A stretch of 64,000 nucleotides of DNA from Arachis hypogaea (taxonomy: Eukaryota > Streptophyta > Magnoliopsida > Fabales > Fabaceae). The notes beneath the pieces were generated by a model that saw only the letters and a list, made by a program, of their open reading frames with translations, ran no database searches and had not been told where the DNA came from. A program made the position numbers and the translations under genes. The stretch is taken from assembly GCF_003086295.3 (NCBI RefSeq), contig NC_092040.1:62661559-62725558 (forward strand), given 5' to 3'. This document shows, one piece after another, positions 33,274 through 43,415 of this stretch. Position 1 is the stretch's first letter. Each line of letters begins with the position of its first letter.

Positions 33274-34563
33274 CGTGCCAAGAAACCAAGGAAATTAATT
33301 GAGCGTGTGTTCCAACCGTGTTTCGAACACGGGACATCATTTTGGAAACACTGCCCTTCCCTCCGCGAGGGCAGGGCAGCATTTTGATGGTGCACGGATC
33401 TGGCGCACCAAGGCTCAAAATCTGGCGCACCAAGCTGATTCCTGGTAGCACCAGCACGCACCAAAACCGCACCAGGCCGCACCAAAGCTGCACCAACATG
33501 CACCAAATCCTGCCCTGCCCTCCACAAGGGCAGGGCAGCCTCCTGGGAGCAACTTCTCATGGGCCGAAAATTCAAATTAAAACCCCATTTTAATTCATTT
33601 CTTCACCAAATCAAAAGCCCATCCAAATCCCAAAATCCAAGAATAGAAAGTGTATAAATAGGAGCTAGTTTGATGTAATTAGGACCTTTTGACTTGCCTT
33701 TGGCTTAGCTTTTGAATTTTGCACTTTCTTTGAGCTTTGAATTTTTGTGACTTTCCTTGAGAGACTGAACCAAGATTTCAGAGAATTGGGGAGGAGAATT
33801 GATCTCTCTTCTTCCTTGTTCTTGCTTGGGTCTTTTTAATTTCTTTGTTTTAATTCTTGGGTGTTTGGAATTGAGGAAATTTTGTCTCAATCCTCACTCA
33901 AGAACTCTTTATTTTCTTTTCTGCAAAATTGAATCAATTTACATTCTCTTTACTGTTTCTTCTTCAATTTCTTGCCAATTGCTTTGTGAACTTGGATCTG
34001 GGAAGGCAAATAGAGATCTAGGCTCTGCTACCTAATCTCTTGAGACCTGAGACCACGATTTACTTTTGGTTCTTCTGTGAACCTCTGCTGCACTTTATTT
34101 CCTTTCTGTTTGAATGCTTATTGCTTCTGATTCAATTTCTGCTCTCTTAATTGTTGCAATTTACTTTCTCTCTGTTTAGATTCTGCAATCCCAGTCCTCA
34201 AATCCCTTTTACATTCAAGCAATTTACATTTCTTGTCATTTAAGTTACTGCAATTTACATTTCTTGCACTTTAAGTTTCAATCATTTAATTTCTTGTTCT
34301 TTAAGATTCAGTCTATTTTACTTTCCTGTTCTTTAATTTCCTGCAATTTCCCCTCTCCCTTTACATTTCAAGCAATTTATCTTCTGTTAAATTCAACCCA
34401 CTCAACCAAAACTTGATTCGCTTGACTAAATCAACCACTAAACTAAAATTGCTCAATCCTTCAATCCCTGTGGGATCGACCTCACTCATGTGAGTTATTA
34501 TTACTTGATGTGACCCGGTACACTTGCCGGTGAGTTTTGTGTTGGATCGTTTTCCACACATCA
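33274..34563 (+). repeat. G 3' LTR, right part
   Basis: Completes the G 3' LTR after H (615 + 1,290 = 1,905 bp) and ends CCACACATCA, followed by AGGCA. Contains the second copy of the CTGCCCTGCCCT hairpin (about 33510-33538). Confidence 0.95.
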
Positions 34564-34568
34564 AGGCA

Positions 34569-35768
34569 AAGGGGTACATTGGAACGTTAGTGATAATGTT
34601 GAGTGTCACTAACGTTCTCGAACACATACTTTCACTAAACGTTAACACCCCTAACGTCCTGAGCTAAAGTCTCTGCCCACTTCACACTTTCTCTCTGCAA
34701 GTAAAGCCAAGCCCAAATGAAGAAGGGAACTGCTTCAAACTCAAGATCCAAAGGCCCAAGACTTGAAGAGCCAACTAGAAGCTGAGAAGAGAACTATATA
34801 TAGGAGTAGCTTTAAATTATTTGAGGAGTTTTGGAAGTTGGAAAATAACACTACTCTCTGTATTTTACTGCTCTTCTAGTTCCATGATGTATTCTCCATC
34901 TTTGTTTTCATTTTCTAGAGCTATGAACAACTAAACCCCTTTCATTGGGTTAGGGAGCTCTGTTGTAATTTGATGGATCAAAACTAGTTTTCATTATTCT
35001 TCTTCTAACGTCTCTCTTGATTTTACTTGAAAGCTTTCGATCTTCATCCCATTGTGTAGTTCTCTTGGAAAAGAAACTATTCAAACTTGGATATCTTCTA
35101 AGCCTTGAAAGAGGAATGAAGAGATCAAGCTAGAAATGCTTTCTCATGCTGGACCAAATTGGGTTTGGATGGATATGTGACTATAATCCTCTCAATACTT
35201 GATTTGGGAAATACATGTGGTATAATCAGTGACCACACTTCATCTCTTCTCATGAACAATTGACAAGGAATTGGCTATTGATCAAGATTTGAGAGATTGA
35301 ATTGCAAGAAATTGTAATTCAATCAATTAAGATTGCCAAGGAGATCAATGAGTGCATTGATTGAGGAAGAGATGAAAATGAACTTGATCCGGAGAATTGC
35401 AACATCTCCTGCGCCCAATGAACTCCCCAATTCTGATCTCACCCATTCTCTTTAATTTCTGCGTTTACTTTCATGAGCAAACACCCCATTCCCATTTACA
35501 ATTCTGTAATTTACTTTTAGTCATTTACTTTCAGCCCTTTAATTCTAGCATTTACTTTTTCTATCATTTACATTCCCGCCATTTTATTTTCTGCAAATCT
35601 CAACCCAAATTCTGAATTCGCTCAACTAGAACATTCTTCTAATTAAAGTTGCTTGATCAATCAATCCCTGTGGGATTCGACCTCACTCTATTGTGAGTTT
35701 TTACTTGACGACAAATTCAGTGCACTTGCCGAAGGAAATTTGTTGAGAGACAGTTTCCACTTGCATCA
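34569..35768 (+). repeat. B 5' LTR, right part
   Basis: Resumes with AAGGGGTACATTGG, matching the 3' LTR at about 45200. Contains a TATATATA box at 34795-34802 and ends CTTGCATCA at 35768. Confidence 0.9.
34795..34802 (+). promoter_or_regulatory. Candidate TATA box of B LTR
   Basis: TATATATA in the context GAACTATATATAGGAG; the 3' LTR has a matching box near 45410. Inferred core promoter. Confidence 0.55.
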
Positions 35769-35774
35769 AGTTTA

Positions 35775-35791
35775 TGGTGCCGTTGTCGGGG
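35775..35791 (+). other. B primer binding site (tRNA-Asp, two mismatches)
   Basis: TGGTGCCGTTGTCGGGG. Both changes from the tRNA-Asp complement are C to T, as expected for decay of methylated DNA. Confidence 0.85.
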
Positions 35792-36058
35792 ATTGATTGT
35801 GCATCAACAATGATTAAATTAGGAGATCACTAGATTGAGCATTTTTTGTTTGTTGATTTAATTTTCTGTTTGAGTAATTTACTTTTTGTCTTAGTTAACT
35901 TCTTCCCATCCCCCTCTACTCTTTCGTGTTCTTTGTTATTTACCATTCATTTTGCTAACTCACTAACTATTTGATATATTGCACCACTCACAACTAACAG
36001 TAATTTTGACAGCAATACTAACTGCACATATTGTTACTTGCTTATACTTGTTGGTTGT
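35792..36058 (+). other. B leader
   Basis: AT-rich and pyrimidine-rich, no gene or repeat recognised. Confidence 0.6.
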
Positions 36059-38875
36059 ATGACAGGGAGAAGAAGCGGGGCTTCAACTTCCTTCGATTCT
36101 GAACCAGAGAGGACCCTCCTTAGATTAAGGAGGGAAGCAAGAGAAAAACGTGCAATCGGTGCTGAAGAGGAGGAGGAACACTTAGAACTAAACATGGAAG
36201 GCAACATGGAAAACCAACATGAAGAAGAGGCTAATAACCATGGGGGCGGAGGTAGAGCAAATCATGCTGGGGAGGATAGAAGAGTCTTAGGATCCTATAT
36301 CAATCCTAATCCTGGAAACTGTGGGAGCAGCATTCAGAAGCCCACCATACATGCCAACAATTTCGAGCTAAAACCTCAGCTCATCATTCTTGTGCAGAAT
36401 AATTGCTCATTTGGAGGAGGTGCTCAAGAAGACCCGAATCAACACTTGACCACATTCTTGAGGATTTGTGACACAGTGAAGTCCAATGGAGTCCACCAGG
36501 ATGTCTATAGGCTGCTCTTGTTCCCTTTTTCACTCAGGGACAAGGCATTCAAATGGCTTGAATCCTTCCCAAAAGAAAGCCTAACAAATTGGGAGGAGGT
36601 GGTGAATAAGTTTTTCGCAAGGTTTTACCCGCCTCAAAGGATCAATAGGCTGAGAACTGAAGTGCAGACGTTCAGACAGCAAGATGGGGAGATACTTTAT
36701 GAAGCTTGGGAAAGGTTCAAAGACCTAACAAGGAGATGCCCACCAGAGATGTTCAATGAGTGGGTCTAACTTCACATCTTCTATGAAGGTCTTTCTTATG
36801 AGTCAAAGAAGGCTGTGAATCATTCATCAGGAGGCTCTTTGAACAAGAAGAAAACCATTGAAGAAGCCATAGATGTCATCGAAACAGTTGCTGAGAATGA
36901 CTACTTCTATGCCTCTGAAAGAAGTAACACTAGAGGAGTAATGGAGCTGAACCACATGGATGCACTGTTTGCCCAAAACAAGATGATCACCAAGCAGCTA
37001 GTAGATCTTACCAAGAAGGTGGAAGAGAACCAAGTTGCAGCAGCCATCACCTCATCACCAACTCAAGAAGGAGTAAACATAGGAGAAGAAGGTGACTGGG
37101 AGCAAGCCAACTACATTGGGAATTCACCTAGACAGAACCATGATCCATACTCCAAAACTTACAACTCTGGATGGAGGAACCACCCAAACTTTTGGTGGGG
37201 GAATCAGCAAGATCAAGGCCAAGACCAGAGACGTTACAACTCCAACAACAATGCAGCTCATCAACAATTCACACAGAGGACATATCAACATCCCCGCAAC
37301 AACACTTCTCCACACCCATATCAAAACCAAAACAATACCTCTACTCCCAATCCACCATCATTTGATGACAAGCTCTCTAAGATTGAAACCTTACTTGAAG
37401 GAATATGCCAAGAGATTTAAGAAAACAAGGTGTTCAAAGAGGAGGTGCGAGCCAATATTAAGAACCAGGGAGAGACCATCAAGAAGCTGGAATTCCAAGT
37501 GGGATGCTTAGCTGAGAAGATTCCCAAACCTACTGATGGCTTCCCAAGTGATACGGAGAAAAACCCAAGAGGAGAAGCAAAGAAAGTAAGATGGGAAGAT
37601 TGCAAAATGATCACTACAAGTGATCAAGAGGATGAAGACAAGCAAAGCAAACTCTCCCAACAGCCTGAAGACAACTTAACAGAGGAAGAGGATAGAGATC
37701 ACCAAGAACCAGAAATCTCACAACAAGAGTTGCTTAAGCTCTATGCACCATTTTCCCAACTGCTCAATGGTGCTGTGGGGAAGAGAATATACTCAAGGTT
37801 CCTAGACTTGTTTGCATCTCTGCATGTGAACATACCATTCATCAAGGCCATCCAACAAATGCCTGCATTCATCAAGTATATGAATGAACTTTTTCCCAGG
37901 AAAAGCTCACTCAAAGGAGGCCAAACTATAGTGTTGAACAAGGAATGTAGTGCCCTTATTCAACCTGAGTTGCCTGCAAAAAAAAAAGACCCAGGGAGTT
38001 TTCACATCCCATGTGCCATAGGAGAAACAATGTTCGATAGAGCACTTTGTGATTTGGGGGCAAGCATCAACTTACTGCCATTATCCTTGGTAAAGAGGCT
38101 GCAAATCAATGAGATAATGCCCACAGATGTGGTCATCAGACTGGCTGACAAGACTCAAAAGCAAGCAATAGGAGTGGTGGAAAATGTGTTGCTAAAGGTT
38201 AGAAAATACTTTCTCCCAATAGACTTTGTCATCCTGGACATGGAAGAGAGTCACACTCACCCAATCATATTGGGAAGACCCTTCCTAGCTACAGCTAGAG
38301 CACTCATAGATGTGGAGCAAGGGGAGCTAATATTGAGGATCCATGATGAATGACTCAGCTTTAATATCTTCAAATTCTCACAAGAAGTAGACCAAGAGTA
38401 CAAGGAACCAAGCAAAGATCATAATGAGATGTTGAAGGAGGAAGCAAGCACTGAAGCACACCCAACCTATCTAGAGACCCCTTTGGTTGATAAACAAGGG
38501 GAACAGCAACCACTACAGCTCAAGAAAAAGTTAGAGGAACCTAAACCTCTAGAGGGATGTGAAGACAACATCAAAACCCCCTTAGAGGAAGAAGTCATCA
38601 AGAGCAAGGCAATATCAAAAGACACAAGGAAGAAGGTACCAAGGAGGTGGAGGAACAAAAAGATCCCTACAGAAGACTTTTCTCCAGGGGATAGAGTGAT
38701 CTCAGCTTACTTCCCAGATATGCCCCCTAATCTCCCTACTATACCATCTCAGTTACCTAAGGTCTTCATAATCAACAGAGTTCTTTCCCTGAAACATGTA
38801 GAGATCATTGATACAACCAATGGATACAAGTCCACAGCAAGAGGGGAGGACTTTAAGCATTACCAACCACCCTGA
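36059..38875 (+). pseudogene. gag-PR: B gag-protease ORF ending in an integrase-CTD-like module
   Basis: One reading frame of 938 codons from ATG 36059, broken by three stops (TAA 36767, TAA 37418, TGA 38351) and no frameshift. Order: basic/acidic N-terminus; gag domain (about residues 95-250, with LLLFPFSLRDKA); N/Q/H-rich tail; coiled coil; aspartic protease with DLGA at 38051-38062 and the ILGRPFLAT block. A linker then leads to a tail of about 65 residues beginning FSPGDRVIS and ending FKHYQPP. That tail resembles the integrase C-terminal domain, yet RT, RNase H and the integrase core are missing between PR and tail. G has the same tail on its gag. Confidence 0.87.
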
Positions 38876-38899
38876 TGAGGGAGAAACGTCAAGCTATTG

Positions 38900-38936
38900 A
38901 CGCTAAAGAAGCGCTTCATGGGAGGCAACCCATGTT
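38900..38936 (+). ncRNA. Conserved post-gag hairpin, B copy
   Basis: Stem CATGGG (38917-38922), loop AGGCAA, CCCATG (38929-38934), preceded by CTAAAGAAGCGCTT. Both outer stem positions differ from N1, G, H and E, with full compensation. Confidence 0.8.
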
Positions 38937-39721
38937 ATATATGCTTTTAGAAGATAGTGAATAAGTCAACATTTATGAATTCCAACCCAAACTTGACATA
39001 CACTTGGTGAAAACCTTATTGTGCAGTATATAGTGAGGAACAAGTTTGGTGTTCAAAGCAAACCAAGATGCATGCTAGTCTTGGGAGCTTTGAACAAAAC
39101 TTTTCATCACAATGCTCTAAACTAAGTTTGGTGTCACCCCAAGGTGCCACCAATGTGCATATAAGGACACACAGTTAGTTAGTTAGTTGGAGTTCATAAA
39201 TGAACAATCTAATCTTTTCTTTTCTTTGCCGTAAAGTTTCAATTATCTTTGGTTTGATATTATTCTCACCTTTTTTATTTTGTCTTTATAGGGAAAAGAA
39301 AAAGAGCATTGATGGGGATTGATTGGACAATTAAATGGGGGAGGTTCGGCGACTTCATGAAGAGAACTACACACTTGTCTCAAGAAGGAACGCATGGGGA
39401 AACGTTGCCATGCAACATTGAAGAAAGGAGACCCTTGAAGACCGAACCATTCACTCTCATTAAGTGATGATCCTTGTCCTTCCTTCATGCACAACCCCAA
39501 CCGTCCATCAAGCAACCATTCTTGCAATTCACACCTTCCGTTCTCTCATGATCTTCCAATATAAGGGAACTTTAATGCAGCCTCACTCCTCACATTCAAA
39601 TCCCCACTCTCCACACTTCATACTTTTGGCGTGCTAAACCCCTTCATCACAATTTGTCCTAGCCAACCCATTCGTCACCTATCCGTATCCTCAAATCACC
39701 TCAAAACAGCAACTCAAATTC
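38937..39721 (+). other. B leader of the 3' ORF
   Basis: Non-coding. AAGTTTGGTGT occurs near 39044 and 39124. No palindrome array like that of N1 or H is present here. Confidence 0.6.
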
Positions 39722-41254
39722 ATGGCATCATCAAGCTCAAAGAGGCAAAAGAGAAAGGAACCCATGGAGAGTGTTCCATTCGATGAGAAGAGATTCAAAA
39801 CTGCCTTTCATGAACGTGAATTTGAGCGGATAAGGGTCAGAAAGATATTGCCAGAATTAATCTTCCAAATCAATGCAAATGAGTCACCACAGATTCGGGA
39901 GAAAATCGAAGAGAGAGGGTGGCAATTGCTCACAAGTCCAGAGGGGAAGATTAATGGAAACCTCATCAAAGAATTCTATGCAAATGTAGTGAGAGAAGAC
40001 AAGACCAAGGCCCCAACAGTCAAAAGCTATGTGAGAGGAAAGGAGGTGGACTTCAGCCCAAATGCCATAACAAGAGCTCTTCACCTGAAATCACCTCATT
40101 TTGATGAGGCCAGCTATCAGGAAAGGATAAGTAAAAGCCCTGACAATGATGAGCTCACAGAGATAGTGACGGACATATGTGTTATAGCAGCTGATTAGGA
40201 GAGGTACCCAGATGGGAGACCTAAGTTCATCAAGAGGGAAGACCTTAGCCCTGAGGCCAAGGTGTGGTTTGAACTCGTAAGGAGGTCCATTCTACCAGCT
40301 GCAAATAATTCAGAGGTAAACATCAATCGAGCTACTATGGTGCATTGCTTAGTACAGGGTGGGGAGATCAATGTGCATGAACTCATCGCTGAGGGGATTC
40401 AAGATTCAGCTGAGAAGGCTGATTCAGGTGTCAGGCTCTGGTACCCTAGCACCATTCTCAGGTTGTGCAACAAGGCTAAGGTAGTATTTGACGACAGCAA
40501 TCCAGACTAGGTGAACCCAGGGAGGCCAGTTACACTCGAGCGATTGGTCTATACCACACCTGCTCAGCAACAAAGAAGGCCACATATAGGAAAGCAAAAA
40601 GCCAAGGAAGGAACTTAGCAAGAGGAATATCATCAGGAAGAATATCAACAAGAAGAGCATCATGACCCAGCTAACCTAAATATGACTCACCTTCTAAGAG
40701 CCATTGAGGATTTGGAAATGAGACATATGGAGGGACAAGAGCAAATACTTCACATTCAGTCCAACTGGATGAGACAACAAGAAGAGTGGCAGAAACAACA
40801 CATGGAATAGCAACAGGAGCAATACTCCCAACTCACTCAAGCCATCCACCAAGTTATTGAGAGGCAAGAGCGTCAAGATAAACGCCTTCAAGAACTCAAC
40901 CAGCGGCAACTAGCTCAAATGAAATCATTCAATGAGTTCAATGTGCTGAATGAAGGAAGGCAGTTACATAGGGAGGAGTTCAACGTAAACACTCAGGCCA
41001 GGTTGAACTACATGTCCAGCAATATGCATCATCTATATTATGCTATTCCCACATATGATGAGGTCCAAAAAGAGTTTGTTGAACAAGAAGAAAGGAAGGT
41101 GAAACAGCAGAAGGACACACTAAAGAAGAAGATGGAAGATGCTGGCTTCTGGAAGAAACTGCTTGGGAAAGGCAAAGGAAGTGGGAGCACAAGCACTCAA
41201 GAAAAACACCAAGAGAAAAAGCAAGAAGGAGAGCATGGGCAACCACATGAGTAA
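39722..41254 (+). pseudogene. B 3' ORF, 'putative plant transposon protein' family
   Basis: One frame of 510 codons from ATG 39722 with four in-frame TAGs (40196, 40508, 40616, 40808) and no frameshift. Basic N-terminus (SSSKRQKRKEP), then a domain with IEERGWQLLTSP and RRSILPAANNSEV that aligns with the N1 and H proteins. A long Q/E/R-rich coiled coil (about residues 310-400) and a K/Q-rich tail follow. All four stops are TAG, which C-to-T or G-to-A change at CAG or TGG would produce. Function unknown. Confidence 0.82.
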
Positions 41255-41423
41255 AAGGTGGTGGAGCTCCTTCTTTGGTCTCTCTTTTTCCATTTTGAAA
41301 TAAGGAAGATCTTGTATGAAATAGAACATGCTTCCATACTAGTTTGAACAACTTTCAATTATGCAATTTATGTTTTCTGTTGAAAAAGTCTATGCTTGCT
41401 AGTCTTTATGTTACTACATCATT
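41255..41423 (+). other. B spacer after 3' ORF
   Basis: Non-coding, no motif recognised. Confidence 0.5.
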
Positions 41424-41661
41424 CCGCCAACATTGATGCTTTAGAGAAGGACAACCTTCCAAAGGACTCAAGCAAATTCCCTAACCGCTATTGCGAACTT
41501 GATGCCAGGGCATCTTGGCCAGTTTCACTGACCATTTCTTTACTGTTTTTAGGGTAGTTTCATGCATTTCCTTAGGAAATAAGCTAGTTTTGGATAGATA
41601 TTCACTTACACCTTGATTCAAGCATACATTGTGCATTTTACATGATTTCATGAGGATTTTG
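41424..41661 (+). repeat. Copy of the A/B insertion junction inside B
   Basis: These 238 bp match 14634-14871 without gaps and with only about four differences. They contain the end of A 3' ORF part 1, the GAACT target site and the first about 160 bp of the B LTR. Sequence that exists only at the insertion site of B is thus repeated within the body of B. Confidence 0.9.
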
Positions 41662-42393
41662 GATGACAACTATCTGGCCTGAATACTATACTTTGAATAT
41701 ACCCATGAGACTAAGTAAATAACAAGATCCTAATAAGAGAAAGGGAAAGAACACTTAAAGTGAAAAACAAAAGAAAAAGAGTAAGCAATAAGGCTAGGCA
41801 CCAATGGTTTTAATCTTGAGGCATGTGTCTGTGGTGTTCCTGTGTGAGGGATTTACTTGGATGAATAAGCTCTTAGGGGTGCCTTATCACTTGGTAACTT
41901 GGGTTAACTAACTCGGGATTATTAGCTAAAAGTCCACTATCAAGAGTAACCCTCACTACAGAGCATTTAGTAACCCAAAGAGGTGCTGGACACCAAGGTC
42001 TCAAGAAGGAAAATAAATGAACCAGATGCCTGTGGTGTGTATGTATGGGGGAGAGACTTGAGGGAGTAAGTCCTTAGGGGTGTCTCAACACCTAGCACCT
42101 TGAACCAACTGGTTCAGGAGTGTTGGCTGAAAGCTTATCTTAAAGAGTTGCCCCCTTACCGAGCACTTAGCTTGAAGAACACAAATAAGCCCTGGAATGA
42201 CAATAAAAGGATCAATAAAAGTCTCATGGGATGTAAGCAAAGTCAGTGTTTTAGGACATGATAAAGGTCTGAAAGCCAGTAATGGAACGAACCTAAGTTG
42301 CTATGCATGAAACCACCATAAATCAGTGACATGACTTCCACAAGAATGACTCATTTCTCTTGGCACTCCATTCATCATTCTCTTATTCCACTA
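41662..42393 (+). other. B 3' untranslated region
   Basis: No gene. Contains two related blocks built around GTGTCTGTGGTGTTCCTG and GCCTGTGGTGTGTATG (about 41825 and 42030). Confidence 0.6.
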
Positions 42394-42430
42394 CTTGCTT
42401 AGGGACAAGCAAGCTTTAAGTTTGGTGTTG
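42394..42430 (+). promoter_or_regulatory. B 3' border: hairpin and plus-strand priming region
   Basis: CTTGCTT...AAGCAAG hairpin (42394-42413), then TTTAAGTTTGGTGTTG touching the 3' LTR. Confidence 0.6.
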
Positions 42431-43415
42431 TGATGCCAGGGCATCATGGCCAGTTTCACTGACCATTTCTTTACTATTTTTAGGGTAGTTTCATGCATTT
42501 CCTTAGGAAATAAGCTAGTTTTGGATAGATATTCACTTACACATTGATTCAAGCATACATTGTGCATTTTACATGATTTCATGAGGATTTTGCATGAGTT
42601 TAGTGACAAATTGTATGTTGCATTACCTATGACTTGGATTAGAACTTTGATGCACTCTATTGCTTGATTTCAGGACCAAAGGAAGCAAGGAAAAACCACT
42701 TAGCAGTCACGTTAATCTAATTAACGTGGCCACTAACGTTGAATGGAAGGTGACTTGCAAGTTAATGAGAAAAGTGATTGCCAATAACGCTCTCGAAGCC
42801 ATCATTGCCCACGTTAAGAGTCACGTTAACTAGGTTAACGTGAACTCTAGCATGAAGAAAGGACTTTGAGCCAACGTTAGTGACACTTAACATTATCACT
42901 AACGTTGCCCAATGATCATAAGTGGCCACGTTAGAGTCCACGTTAACTTAGTTAACGTGGCCTCTAACGTTAAAAGGGGGAAGGAAGCCAATGTTAGTGA
43001 CACTCAACATTGTCACTAACGTTGGCCAAAGGTGAAATGTACCACGTTAACTCCCACGTTAACTTGGTTAACATGGGAGCTAACGTGAGAGGCAAAGGAG
43101 GCCGACAACGTTAGTGACACCCGACATTGTCACTAACGTTGGAAGCACCCACAAAACCCCCAAGGAGCCACATTAACTTCCAAAAGTTAACGTGGAAGCT
43201 AACGTTGATGAGTGAAAGATGAGCCAACGTTAGTGACACTCAACATTGTCACTAACGTTGGGGATGGCTAAGAATGGCCACGTTAGAAGCCACGTTAACC
43301 TAGTTAACGTGGACTCTAACGTGAGACATAGGGGCACATTGGAACGTTAGTGACAATGTTGAGTGTCACTAACGTTCTCGAAGGTTGGCAAGGCCACGTT
43401 AGAAGCCATGTTAAC
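42431..43415 (+). repeat. B 3' LTR, left part
   Basis: Begins TGATGCCAGGGCATC. Contains the ACGTTA hairpins; a clear one is 43224-43261, with 15-bp arms CCAACGTTAGTGACA and an 8-base loop. Interrupted at 43416 by solo LTR K. Confidence 0.93.

Larger units (their letters stand above)
15837..34563 (+). mobile_element. Element G: short gag-only LTR retrotransposon inside the B 5' LTR
   Basis: LTRs start TGATGACAAGTCATC and end TTCCACACATCA. Target duplication AGGCA lies at 15832-15836 and 34564-34568. Net length without H is 7,186 bp, and both LTRs are exactly 1,905 bp. About 18 differences between LTRs were counted by eye (about 0.9 percent), so it is young. It has one ORF, a gag with an integrase-CTD-like tail; no PR, RT, RNase H, integrase core or 3' ORF is seen. 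Confidence 0.93.

Noticed and set aside
35397..35615. 72-codon ORF repeated at 46008
   Set aside because: It lies in both LTRs of B and is pyrimidine-rich LTR sequence, not a gene.
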